Origin: Actinomycetaceae bacterium
GTDB taxonomy: Bacteria; Actinomycetota; Actinomycetes; Actinomycetales; Actinomycetaceae
Assembly: GCA_030528145.1 (NCBI GenBank)
Contig: JAUMZK010000001.1
Coordinates: 186,001-250,000, forward strand
Direction of reading: 5' to 3'
DNA: 64,000 nt
Of this stretch, positions 28,055 through 36,931 are shown piece after piece. The position numbers were made by a program, and so were the translations under genes. Position 1 is the stretch's first letter, and the number at the start of each line of letters is the position of its first letter. The notes under the pieces are model-generated. The model was not told the DNA's origin. It searched no databases and saw only the letters and a program-made list of their open reading frames with translations.

Positions 28055-29746
28055 ATGCTAAATTTTGCCGACCTCGGTTTACCTCAAAATATTCTGCAAA
28101 CCATCACGGATCTAGGTTTTTCTACTCCCACTCCCATCCAGGAAGCTGCTATCCCAGCACTGCTTGCCGGACGCGACGTTATTGGTATTGCCCAGACGGG
28201 AACAGGCAAAACCGCAGCTTTTGGTCTGCCGTTACTCACCCAAATTGCTGGACCAGGCGTACAAGCCTTAGTGCTGGCACCCACGCGCGAATTGGCTTTG
28301 CAATCTGCCTCAGCACTTGAAGACTTTTCGCAAAATAGCGCCCATATTTCGGTGGTTCCCGTATATGGAGGGAGCCCCTATGGGCCCCAAATTAACGCGC
28401 TGAAAAAAGGCGCACAAGTTGTCGTCGGCACTCCCGGACGGGTTATCGACCTCATCGAAAAAGGTGCCCTGGACCTTTCGGCGGTACGTTTCTTCGTCCT
28501 CGACGAAGCCGATGAAATGCTGCGTATGGGGTTTTCCGAGGACGTCGAAACCATTGCTTCCAGTATTCCCGAGGGCGGTATTACAGCACTATTTAGCGCT
28601 ACAATGCCGCCAGCTATCGCCGCCGTTGCAGAAAAACACCTGGTTGACCCCGTAAATATTTCTATTGCCCCCCAGTCCTCCACCGTAGAGACGGTACACC
28701 AAACGTATGCGGTAATTCCTTTCAAATTTAAATCCGAGGCTTTGGCCAGAGTCTTAGGGACAATGGGTGAGGCAGCCACTATCGTGTTTGTTCGCACTCG
28801 CCTGGATGCAGATGAAGTAGCCACGGACATGACCGCAAAAGGTTTCCGCACTGCGGCCATTTCCGGTGACGTCGCTCAAAGCGAACGCGAACGTATAGTC
28901 GAAAGGCTGCGCAGCGGCACCTTAGATGTGTTAGTAGCAACGGATGTGGCAGCTCGCGGTCTAGACGTCGAGCGCATCGGACTGGTAGTAAATTACGACG
29001 TCCCCAGAGAAACCGAAGCCTACGTACACCGCATTGGTCGCACCGGTAGGGCCGGACGCGAAGGTCGTTCGCTAACATTCTTCACCCCCAGGGAACGTTC
29101 TCGCCTGCGGCAAATCGAAAAACTGACCGGAACTGCCATGGAAGAAGTGCGCATTCCCAGCCCCGACGACGTGCGTATCCACCGGGCTCGCAAAGCCATC
29201 GAATCCGCCACCATGCGCAGTGAACGCGGCAGCCTCGACATCTACCACAGCTTGCTAGACAGCTTGCGCGAAAGTACGGGCGCAAATTCTGCAGATGTGG
29301 CGGCAGCACTCTTGGCGCTGTTAGTAGGTGATAACCGCCAGCCCATTACTGGTCGCGTCGATGGTCCACGCATTCGCCGCGAAGAATTCATTAACGAAGA
29401 CGGGGAATTCCTGTACGCGATCTTCGAAGAAGGACGCGAAAAACCCACAAAGAAGGGGCGCAAGACTCGCCGGGAACCGCTCACAGGTATCCGGAAGTAC
29501 CGCGTCGAAGTGGGCAAACGAGACGGGGTAAAACCGGCTTCTATTGTGGGGGCGATAACCGGGGAAACAGATTTATCAGGCTCCGACCTCGGACGTATAG
29601 AAATATACCCATCGTTTAGTTTGGTGGAAATTGCTGGTGGGCTCACCCCCGCCGCAACGAAACGTATTGCGCGCGCAAAAGTACGCGGTCGCTTACTGAA
29701 AATCAGGGAAGACCGGGGTCCCAGGGGGGGCTCGGCGCGGTTCTAG
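28055..29746 (+). CDS. DEAD-box RNA helicase (DeaD/CsdA type)
   Basis: ATP-dependent RNA helicase for ribosome assembly or mRNA turnover. 563 residues. Q motif with FSTPTPIQEAAIP, motif I AQTGTGKT, Ia PTRELA, motif II VLDEADEML, motif III SAT, VI HRIGRTGRAGREG. After the core comes a C-terminal DbpA-type RNA-binding domain (VEVGKRDGVKPASIVGAITGE through RGRLLKIRED). The ATG at 28055 has AGGA six bases upstream; an earlier GTG at 28028 is less likely. Three genome words occur within 83 bp (28495, 28537, 28571), one in the DEAD box itself. It meets the GTPase gene tail to tail. Confidence 0.95.
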   Translation: MLNFADLGLPQNILQTITDLGFSTPTPIQEAAIPALLAGRDVIGIAQTGTGKTAAFGLPLLTQIAGPGVQALVLAPTRELALQSASALEDFSQNSAHISVVPVYGGSPYGPQINALKKGAQVVVGTPGRVIDLIEKGALDLSAVRFFVLDEADEMLRMGFSEDVETIASSIPEGGITALFSATMPPAIAAVAEKHLVDPVNISIAPQSSTVETVHQTYAVIPFKFKSEALARVLGTMGEAATIVFVRTRLDADEVATDMTAKGFRTAAISGDVAQSERERIVERLRSGTLDVLVATDVAARGLDVERIGLVVNYDVPRETEAYVHRIGRTGRAGREGRSLTFFTPRERSRLRQIEKLTGTAMEEVRIPSPDDVRIHRARKAIESATMRSERGSLDIYHSLLDSLRESTGANSADVAAALLALLVGDNRQPITGRVDGPRIRREEFINEDGEFLYAIFEEGREKPTKKGRKTRREPLTGIRKYRVEVGKRDGVKPASIVGAITGETDLSGSDLGRIEIYPSFSLVEIAGGLTPAATKRIARAKVRGRLLKIREDRGPRGGSARF

Positions 29747-31248
29747 AGGTTCTCGCTAAGCCTTTTGTAAAGCCGCATGCGCCTGTCAAGCGGTGCGATC
29801 AGATTTTCGGTAAGCGACTGTCGCACTGCTTGGCGCAATTTCCTCAGAGATTTTTTGTAGGCGCGTTTTTTCCCTATATTTGCAACGAGGACGCCCACTA
29901 CCGCCACCCCCCATCCACCCAGGAATCCGCTCAGTCCCAACCACACTGGGACGGGTATTTTGTGCCACAACGGGAAAGACACCACAAAACCATATGACGC
30001 CCCAATCCATGCCAGGGCAAACCATCCCAGTGCGCATAGTCCGCACAGCAGCAAAATCGTTTGCAAGGTAAAAAAGACTCGCCACCACCACGGCACATGC
30101 CTTGCCTCCAAGTCAACTTTTGCTAATGCCCGGTCCAATAGGTCCGGCAAGTTTTGCCCTAACTTGCTGGCGAATGTGCGCAAGTCTAGTTGCCACAATC
30201 CGGTTGTTTCTTGAGGCACGACCAGGCGTCGCAACGCGCGTTGCAACTGGGCTTTTTGCACTTCGCTAAGAGGCGGTAGGGACGATTTTCCAACCACTTC
30301 ACTGCCCGCATCTAGACGCAGACGAACCAGCGGATCAGGACGCAACTTTTGCAGCCACGACAGTACTGGCCACCCCGTCCACAGTCGTGCTTTCTGGTAG
30401 TAGGATTTTTGCCGCGCCAAAGCAACCTTTTTCACTCCACTGGCAGCGACCACGGCGTCCTCGCAAATTCGCATCTGCGCGGCAGTGACGACAGCGGGCA
30501 CGGTGGCTCCTAAATGGTCTTTTATGCGCTGACGCAAGTGTTTATAGTCGGCTTGCAGCCTGGCTATTGCCGCCTCTTTTTGGTCGGCGAGGGCGAACAG
30601 TGCGGTTTTTAGCTGCGCTACCTGTCCCGGCGTCTCCCAGATTGGCGTATCAATCCCGTCGCTTGTTAAAGATTTTTGTGCGGCAGCTAATAATTGGTTT
30701 GCTTCGTCCTCAGTAAGCGTATCCAGGTGCGTCATTACCACGAAAGTCACGGCACTATGCCCGGAAAAGTGGCGCAAAAAGTCTTCGTGCAACAATCGGT
30801 CATTATATTTTTGGGGGTCTAACACCCACACTAAAACGTCTACTTTTTGCAAAAATTTGCGCACGATTTGTTGGTGCGTTGCACGAATGGAGTCGATGTC
30901 TGGCAAGTCTACCAATATTAGGTTTTCCAGGGCATCGTCCTCGACAAAATCGCATTCATCCAGCCACTGTAAGTGGCGGGTGTGCCCGACAGGAATAGCC
31001 GCCAAAGGGCGCGCAGTGGTGGGGCGGCGCAAACTCGTAGCCGCCACTTGTCTACCTACAAGCGCGTTAAACAAAGTTGACTTGCCCGAGCCGGTAGCCC
31101 CCAACAAGCCCACTACGGTCAAATCAGTTCCCGCTTGCACGCGTCTTTCAATGCGAGCACGCAATTGCGCAAATTCTGGGGCAAATTCTGGGGCTAGCCC
31201 GGCGGCTAACACATTTTCTACGGCGCTCAGGTCAAAGCTCATTGCCAC
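29743..31248 (-). CDS. Dynamin-like/YfjP GTPase with C-terminal membrane segments
   Basis: 501 residues. N-terminal GTPase domain: P-loop GLLGATGSGKSTLFNAL (about 47-63), switch RRPTTARP, G3 LVDLPDIDS, and a G4-like MTHLDT. A helical region follows, then two hydrophobic stretches (VFFTLQTILLLCGLCALGWFALAWIG, and LGLSGFLGGWGVAVVGVLVAN), suggesting membrane insertion. It overlaps its upstream paralogue by 10 bp. Such GTPase pairs are recurrent in actinobacteria; membrane remodelling is a guess from dynamin relatives. Confidence 0.8.
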   Translation of the reverse strand: MAMSFDLSAVENVLAAGLAPEFAPEFAQLRARIERRVQAGTDLTVVGLLGATGSGKSTLFNALVGRQVAATSLRRPTTARPLAAIPVGHTRHLQWLDECDFVEDDALENLILVDLPDIDSIRATHQQIVRKFLQKVDVLVWVLDPQKYNDRLLHEDFLRHFSGHSAVTFVVMTHLDTLTEDEANQLLAAAQKSLTSDGIDTPIWETPGQVAQLKTALFALADQKEAAIARLQADYKHLRQRIKDHLGATVPAVVTAAQMRICEDAVVAASGVKKVALARQKSYYQKARLWTGWPVLSWLQKLRPDPLVRLRLDAGSEVVGKSSLPPLSEVQKAQLQRALRRLVVPQETTGLWQLDLRTFASKLGQNLPDLLDRALAKVDLEARHVPWWWRVFFTLQTILLLCGLCALGWFALAWIGASYGFVVSFPLWHKIPVPVWLGLSGFLGGWGVAVVGVLVANIGKKRAYKKSLRKLRQAVRQSLTENLIAPLDRRMRLYKRLSENL

Positions 31249-32900
31249 TCCTTTTTCAAAGCTGCAGTAGCTTGCGCGCCCAGTTCCACCGGCAGAGTAG
31301 GCGGCAGCACCTCCTGAAAATCCGCCAGATACTGTGCCACTAAAGCATCCATGCGTTCCAGCAAATCCAATTTCGCTTTTTTCGCCATATTACGCACTGC
31401 TTGATCTCCGAAGATAGCTTCCAAAGTGCGCTGGCTGGCTACGGCAGCGCCCCCTGCCACACCCATTTCCAACCCCGTCAATCCCCCAGTTGACGCAAAA
31501 ATAACCAACATTAACGCCACTGCGAGAATGTTTATTCCTACTGAAAATACTCGTGCGGTGGTCTTTCGTGTGGCTGCTTCGGCGCGGATTTGTGCCAGCA
31601 GCTGCCCTTGCCAGGAACGCACCAGGGTAACAACGTCCTCGAAAACTGTTTCATCGCTGCTAGGACGCAAATTTTGAACCAGAGCACGCAGCTCGGGATT
31701 GTCCCGCCAAGAATCGAAAATTCGTTCCTGCGCGCCCAAAACCTGTTGCACAATAACCGTGGTCAATCCGTCCTCCAGGGCTTTCTCGACGGAAGCAGTG
31801 GGCGCGGGAGCGCCGCGCCAAGCCCGCCATAAACGGTCACGAAAGAGCGCGACGCGCGCTTCAAAACCACGAAATAATTCAGAAGTACCGACGATGTCTT
31901 GCCACCTAGCTAAGACTTCTCCGCGCAGCAGCGTCCCATCTTGAGTGGCAGCATCGAGGGCGCTACGAGCGCTCGCCCGTACGCTGTCGATAAACGCATG
32001 GGCTTGTTCTATGACCTTGTTTTCAGTTTGTGCTAGCTGCAGAAGTTGTTCTGCGCGTGCAGTGACTTCGCGAATTGCCCCTTGTAAAGCCCTTTCTGCA
32101 ACGTGGCGGCGGGCAGCTTTATTCGCGGCGATCTTTTGCAACCACTGCGATAGCGGCTGAACTTGCGCAGTTTCGATGATCCCAGCGTGCGGCTGCTCCT
32201 CAACACAAAAAATGGGGGCAGATAGTCCTGCTTCAACTAACATTTGCGCTAAATGTTCCTGCACGGACCGGTCTCCCGCAGGAAGACGGTTGAGGACGAC
32301 CGCTAAAGTAAGGTTTTGCCGCGCTGCCTCGCGCAAATACTGCCATGGCAAGGCATCTGCGTAACGCGCCGTCGAAGTTACGAATATCCACAGATCCGCC
32401 GCAGCCATCAACTGGGTGGCGAGTTCGCGGTTACCTGCCTCAACTGAATCAATGTCGGGCGCATCAATCAGAGCTAAACCAGGTGCCAGCTGCGCAGTGC
32501 GAAGTTCCAAACTGACCCAGGCGTCCGCAGGATTAGGATCCGAAGGTGGCGCGGCGGTCGCAACCTCAACGCGGCGCAGTGCAGGCAACACATTTGCCCT
32601 ACGAAAGTATTGCAGATCAGTATCCGCCACCAATAACAGTGGTCGTTTCGTGGTTGGACGAATTACCGAGGACGCCGCCACCTGCCGCCCTACCAGCGCA
32701 TTTACCAACGTGGACTTGCCCACACCTGTGGACCCGCCTACTACTGCCAGCAAGGGCGCATCGAGGTTTTGCGCTCGCGGCAATATGTGGTCATCTAAGC
32801 GATCTAGCAGGGTCCGCACTTGGGCGCGCGCCCCGGCAGACAGCGGGAAATCGAGTTTTTCAAAGGCACTTCTAAAATCCGAAATCGCCGCTGCCTTCAT
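31239..32900 (-). CDS. Dynamin-like GTPase, upstream paralogue
   Basis: 553 residues. P-loop VVGGSTGVGKSTLVNALVG (about 52-70), a TTKRPLL switch, G3-like LIDAPDIDSVE and a G4-like VVLNRLPAGD. A long helical middle follows, with one hydrophobic region near 440-480 (INILAVALMLVIFASTGG then LEMGVAGGAAVA). It starts 2 bp after hisS ends, and its end overlaps the second GTPase, so the two are translationally coupled and may form a heteromer at the membrane. Confidence 0.8.
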   Translation of the reverse strand: MKAAAISDFRSAFEKLDFPLSAGARAQVRTLLDRLDDHILPRAQNLDAPLLAVVGGSTGVGKSTLVNALVGRQVAASSVIRPTTKRPLLLVADTDLQYFRRANVLPALRRVEVATAAPPSDPNPADAWVSLELRTAQLAPGLALIDAPDIDSVEAGNRELATQLMAAADLWIFVTSTARYADALPWQYLREAARQNLTLAVVLNRLPAGDRSVQEHLAQMLVEAGLSAPIFCVEEQPHAGIIETAQVQPLSQWLQKIAANKAARRHVAERALQGAIREVTARAEQLLQLAQTENKVIEQAHAFIDSVRASARSALDAATQDGTLLRGEVLARWQDIVGTSELFRGFEARVALFRDRLWRAWRGAPAPTASVEKALEDGLTTVIVQQVLGAQERIFDSWRDNPELRALVQNLRPSSDETVFEDVVTLVRSWQGQLLAQIRAEAATRKTTARVFSVGINILAVALMLVIFASTGGLTGLEMGVAGGAAVASQRTLEAIFGDQAVRNMAKKAKLDLLERMDALVAQYLADFQEVLPPTLPVELGAQATAALKKEWQ

Positions 32901-32902
32901 GT

Positions 32903-34222
32903 TTATCCTTCGATTTGCGGACGGAGGTATTGGGGTTCTGGCTGCCAGGTATCAACGTTGGCGCTTTCCTGGTGTCCTGTAATAATGTTTTTCACTTCGC
33001 TGCTTTCACTAAACCACACGTAGGGTATCCCACGCTGGTCGGCACTGCGGATTTGCTTGCCGAATTTAGATGCTTTAGGAGCAGTTTCGGCGCTGATTCC
33101 TCGTGCCCGCAGCTTGTCGGCAATTGCATCTGCGGCAGTGCGCGTTTCTTCACTGGTGACTGCCACCATTACACAGGTGGGTACGCCCCGGCTTGCCGTT
33201 ACCATCTGTTCTGCCAAAATGCGACTTACCAGGCGGGAAACCCCAATTGACAGCCCTACACCAGGGTAGGTGCGTTTGCCGTCGCTGGCCAAAGAATCGT
33301 AGCGTCCCCCACTGCATATAGAACCCAAGTTTTCGTGCCCACTGACGGTGGTTTCGTAAACCATCCCCGTGTAGTAGTCCAGTCCTCGCGCCACCGACAG
33401 GTCGGCTTTAACTATTCCGGGCACGCGTATTTCGGCTTGTTCTAGCAACGCCAGCAATTCTGTCAGCCCCTGAGTAAATAAGTCGCTGACAACTCCTAAG
33501 CGGCTGGTCGCTGCTTGGACTTGCGCCGCAGAGCCCTTAATTTCCGCCATGTCCAATAGTTTCTGACTTTGATTCTTGCTAAATCCCAGTTCTGCCATTT
33601 GTTCGAGGACGCCTTCTGGACCAATCTTTTCCAGCTTATCCAAACACCGCAAGGCACCTTCAATATCTTCAATACCCAAACTTTCGCAATAACCTTGCAC
33701 GATTTTGCGGTTGTTTACCCGAATTGTAATTGGGGGAATGGGCAAAGCACCCAGCGCCCTCGCCATTACTACTGCTACTTCGACCTCGTTGTGAAATGCC
33801 AGTTCACCGTCCCCAACAATGTCAATGTCGGCTTGAATAAATTCCCGGAAACGACCGTCTTGGGGGCGTTCGCCGCGCCAAACTTTTTGAATCTGGTAAC
33901 GCTTGAATGGAAAAACCAGTTGCCCGCGGTTTTCCAACACGTAGCGTGCAAATGGTACGGTCAAGTCAAAGTGCAGACCCAATTGTTTTGGGTCGTTTGC
34001 GGCTTCTACGGGGTCTTGTTGCAGCCGGCGCAGCAGGTAGATTTCTTTAGAAGTTTCGCCTTTTTTCAGCAGTTCCCCCACCGGCTCTATAGCGCGAGTT
34101 TCGATTTCGGCAAAACCGTGCAGTTCAAATTGGGTCCTGATGGTTTCGAGGACGAAGCGTTCAACCAAACGTTGCCCTGGTAACCATTCTGGGAAACCGG
34201 AAAGCGATACTTTTTTAGCCAT
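32903..34222 (-). CDS. hisS: Histidyl-tRNA synthetase
   Basis: Class II synthetase, 439 residues. GFPEWLPGQRLVERFVLETIR, then the LTVPFARYV motif, motif 2 FPFKRYQIQKVWRGERPQDGRFREF, the histidine-binding ARGLDYYTGMVYE, motif 3 PGVGLSIGVSRL, and the C-terminal anticodon-binding domain ARGISAETAPKASKFGKQIRSAD. Seven bp after the metallo-hydrolase gene, as in many actinobacteria. Confidence 0.96.
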   Translation of the reverse strand: MAKKVSLSGFPEWLPGQRLVERFVLETIRTQFELHGFAEIETRAIEPVGELLKKGETSKEIYLLRRLQQDPVEAANDPKQLGLHFDLTVPFARYVLENRGQLVFPFKRYQIQKVWRGERPQDGRFREFIQADIDIVGDGELAFHNEVEVAVVMARALGALPIPPITIRVNNRKIVQGYCESLGIEDIEGALRCLDKLEKIGPEGVLEQMAELGFSKNQSQKLLDMAEIKGSAAQVQAATSRLGVVSDLFTQGLTELLALLEQAEIRVPGIVKADLSVARGLDYYTGMVYETTVSGHENLGSICSGGRYDSLASDGKRTYPGVGLSIGVSRLVSRILAEQMVTASRGVPTCVMVAVTSEETRTAADAIADKLRARGISAETAPKASKFGKQIRSADQRGIPYVWFSESSEVKNIITGHQESANVDTWQPEPQYLRPQIEG

Positions 34223-34229
34223 TTTTTCC

Positions 34230-34922
34230 TTAACCGTCGATCCGCGCTTGGCGGAAATATGGATTGGTGTTGTTTTCTGTGCCCATTGAGGTGATTGGTC
34301 CGTGCCCAGGCAACAGTAAGGTTTCTGGGTTGATTATGTTTTGCAGTGTCCGCAAGGTGTGCATCATCTGCTGGCTGTCGCCGCCAGGTAGATCAGCGCG
34401 TCCTACGGATCCGGCAAAAATAACGTCTCCGGCGAGGGCGAAGAGGTCGCTTTTTGCTAAACCTTCTAGTGGACCTTGTCCCAAGAAAATGGTCGATCCC
34501 TCGGTATGACCGGGGGCCGGTACTGCTCGCAACGGCACCCCCGGCACCAGTTCGTAACCACTGCTCAACATTTCTGGCGGCAATGGCTGTAAGTTACGGG
34601 GCTTTTGCCAAGGCGTAGTCACTAAGTGCGTCAGTTGTGAACGCACGCCCCCAGTAGGCGAAAGCGGGTCTTCCATACGGTACATGTCCGGTCCAGGTAA
34701 ATAAACTGGCAGTGCTGCGGCAATTTGGGCCGCGTCCCAAACATGGTCAGGATGACCGTGAGTCAATAGCACAGCCGCTAGTTCTAAGCCATTGTCGGAA
34801 AGTGCGCGCTCTATCTGTACTTTATGACCGGCGCCAGGATCAACCAAAAGCGCGCGGTCGTCCTCGAACAAAATATAAGTGTTGGCGGCAAAAACTGGGG
34901 CAACCAAATGTAACAGACGCAT
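34230..34922 (-). CDS. Metallo-beta-lactamase-fold hydrolase (glyoxalase II-like)
   Basis: 230 residues. The zinc motif LTHGHPDHVWD (HxHxDH) is complete, with PGHTEGST, and the third-metal Asp in LFALAGDVIFAGSVGRADL; the final His is LPGHGP. The layout resembles hydroxyacylglutathione hydrolase or related thioesterases. Upstream of hisS; divergent from the DUF349 gene. The substrate is unknown. Confidence 0.88.
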   Translation of the reverse strand: MRLLHLVAPVFAANTYILFEDDRALLVDPGAGHKVQIERALSDNGLELAAVLLTHGHPDHVWDAAQIAAALPVYLPGPDMYRMEDPLSPTGGVRSQLTHLVTTPWQKPRNLQPLPPEMLSSGYELVPGVPLRAVPAPGHTEGSTIFLGQGPLEGLAKSDLFALAGDVIFAGSVGRADLPGGDSQQMMHTLRTLQNIINPETLLLPGHGPITSMGTENNTNPYFRQARIDG

Positions 34923-35055
34923 GGTCTCATTTTATCGCTATATTTCAAGATGTATTTACCCGAAGTTTTTTAACCAAGTAGAATGGTTTTAGGCCTTTAT
35001 TGGTTGGAAGCGAAAACACTGCGGGCCCACCCGCCAAGACGATTAAGGATTGACT

Positions 35056-36345
35056 GTGAATAAGTCGCCCCTTACACCCCAGTCCCCTGCCGGCAGCTCA
35101 GACGAAACTGCCGCACGGGAATTTGGACGCGTAGATGACAACGGAACCATTTGGGTTAAAGACGGACAGGACGAACGTGCAGTTGGTCAGTTCCCCGAAG
35201 ACCTCCCTGCTGATCCCCTGCAACTTTTTGTGCGCCGTTACCTCGATTTGAAGTCGCAAATTGATCTTTTTGCAGAAAGGTTGCACAATCTGAATGTAAA
35301 GGAGATCGACCAGACTTTACAAAATCTTGCGGATTTGGTTAAAGAACCTGCCGTCGTGGGCGACATTCCGGCGCTGCGCACGCGACTTGCAGAGCTAAAA
35401 GAGCAGGGCGAAGCGGCTAAAGAAGCGAACCGGCAACGTCGCATCGAAGCAAAGCAACAGGCAACATTGCTGCGCACTGACATTGTGGAGCGCGCCGAGG
35501 CGGTAGCTGGTCAGGATCCCCAGCAGACTCAGTGGAAGCACTCCAGCCAAGCGTTGCGCGACTTACTAGAAGAATGGAAGAGCGCACAGCGCAACGGTCC
35601 ACGTTTGGACCGGGGTACCGAGGACGCTTTATGGAAGCGCTTCTCTGCCGCTCGCACCACTTTTGACCGCCATCGCCGCCAATTCTTCAGCCAGTTGGAC
35701 GCGTCGCAGGCGGAAGCTAAGCGTACTAAAGAAAAGTTGGTGGCGCGCGCAGAAGAACTGTCAACATCAACTGATTGGGGTCCAACTGCGGGGGCTTACC
35801 GCGACTTGATGAACCAGTGGCGGCGCGCGGGACGGGCTGCTCGCAAGGACGACGACGCGTTATGGAAGCGCTTCCGCACAGCGCAGCAATTGTTCTTCGA
35901 CGCCAAAAACGCGCAAGATGCCGCCCTCGACGAAGAATTCGCCAACAACCTGGTAGTAAAAGAAGAAATCTTAGTCAGGGCAGAAGCCCTGCTACCTATC
36001 ACCGATGTTGCGGTCGCGAAAGAAGCATTGCGTCCTCTGCAGGACGCATGGGATGCGGCGGGTATGGTTCCACGCAAAGATAAGGCACGGATAGAAGCCC
36101 GGATGCGTGACATCGAAGAAGCTGTTCGGGCTGCCGAGGACGCTGAGTGGCGTCGTACTAACCCGGAAACTAAGGCGCGTGCCGAAGGTTTGCTTGCACA
36201 GCTTGAGGAACAGTTGGCAGAACTGACCGAAAAATTGAACAAAGCGAAGGAACGCGGCGACCAGCAAGCGATAAAGAAGCTAGAGGAGTCTTTGACCGCT
36301 CGCACGGCATGGTTCGAACAGATTAAATCCACAGCTTCCAAATAG
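35056..36345 (+). CDS. DUF349 repeat protein
   Basis: 429 residues, soluble, highly helical and charged. Three to four DUF349-type repeats with the shared pattern LRDLLEEWKSA...DALWKRFSAAR, repeated as YRDLMNQWRRAG...DALWKRFRTA and again as LRPLQDAWDAAG...ARIEARMRD. The C-terminal 60 residues look like a coiled coil (AQLEEQLAELTEKLNKAKERG). GTG start at 35056 after AAGGA. Family function is unclear. Followed by a strong terminator. Confidence 0.88.
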   Translation: MNKSPLTPQSPAGSSDETAAREFGRVDDNGTIWVKDGQDERAVGQFPEDLPADPLQLFVRRYLDLKSQIDLFAERLHNLNVKEIDQTLQNLADLVKEPAVVGDIPALRTRLAELKEQGEAAKEANRQRRIEAKQQATLLRTDIVERAEAVAGQDPQQTQWKHSSQALRDLLEEWKSAQRNGPRLDRGTEDALWKRFSAARTTFDRHRRQFFSQLDASQAEAKRTKEKLVARAEELSTSTDWGPTAGAYRDLMNQWRRAGRAARKDDDALWKRFRTAQQLFFDAKNAQDAALDEEFANNLVVKEEILVRAEALLPITDVAVAKEALRPLQDAWDAAGMVPRKDKARIEARMRDIEEAVRAAEDAEWRRTNPETKARAEGLLAQLEEQLAELTEKLNKAKERGDQQAIKKLEESLTARTAWFEQIKSTASK

Positions 36346-36359
36346 GGTAGTTTTCCACA

Positions 36360-36392
36360 GGGCGCGTGTTTTCAATGGACACGCGCCCTTTT
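36360..36392 (+). terminator. Rho-independent terminator after the DUF349 gene
   Basis: A perfect 10-bp stem, GGGCGCGTGT and its complement, encloses a 9-nt loop and is followed by TTTT. It stands 15 bp past the stop codon and before the next plus-strand gene. Confidence 0.9.
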
Positions 36393-36411
36393 GCCGCGCA
36401 GAATCTGTGGT

Positions 36412-36918
36412 ATGGATGTTTTCGTAACCGCCACCAATACCTTGCAATTGGACGATGCGTATTGGGCGCTTTCCAAACAACACTCCGACATGTTGGCGCT
36501 GCGCTCCGGTTTATTTACTAATACATCCACGCTTGCTACAACCTTAGGACGACTGCGCTTGGCGTGTTGGGGAGTTTCAGAAAATACGTGTCCTACTGGT
36601 CCCTTACTTGCCTGGGTCTTCAACCCGAACATGCCTTTGAAATGGTGGTACAGCGGGAAAAGCCACCCTTTGCACGCGCACCGGTTCATTCATCGAAAAA
36701 GTTTTCCTATTTTGCGCTTACACGTGGGCACACTTTTGCCGTTTTCGTTGGCACTTGCCGACCTAGCCAGGTTAGGTAGCGACGAAGAGTTTGCCGAAGT
36801 GGCGCCCTCGTTATACGCGTTAGGTGCCAGTAAAGTGACGGCTTTTCAACACTTGCACCGTTCCCGTTTGCATATTGACGAACGGCGGCGCATCCGAGAG
36901 CGCCTAGTCACCGATTGA
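36412..36918 (+). CDS. Hypothetical protein
   Basis: 168 residues with no recognised family. Mixed alpha/beta character, several Trp (KWWYSGK), and a basic helical C-terminus (FQHLHRSRLHIDERRRIRERLV) that could bind nucleic acid. No signal peptide or membrane helix. I chose the ATG at 36412; an earlier TTG (36391) would sit inside the preceding terminator. No good ribosome site is visible, so the message may be leaderless. It carries a GAGGGCG word (36803) and is convergent with rsh (13 bp gap). Confidence 0.65.
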   Translation: MDVFVTATNTLQLDDAYWALSKQHSDMLALRSGLFTNTSTLATTLGRLRLACWGVSENTCPTGPLLAWVFNPNMPLKWWYSGKSHPLHAHRFIHRKSFPILRLHVGTLLPFSLALADLARLGSDEEFAEVAPSLYALGASKVTAFQHLHRSRLHIDERRRIRERLVTD

Positions 36919-36931
36919 CCAGCCTGTCGTT

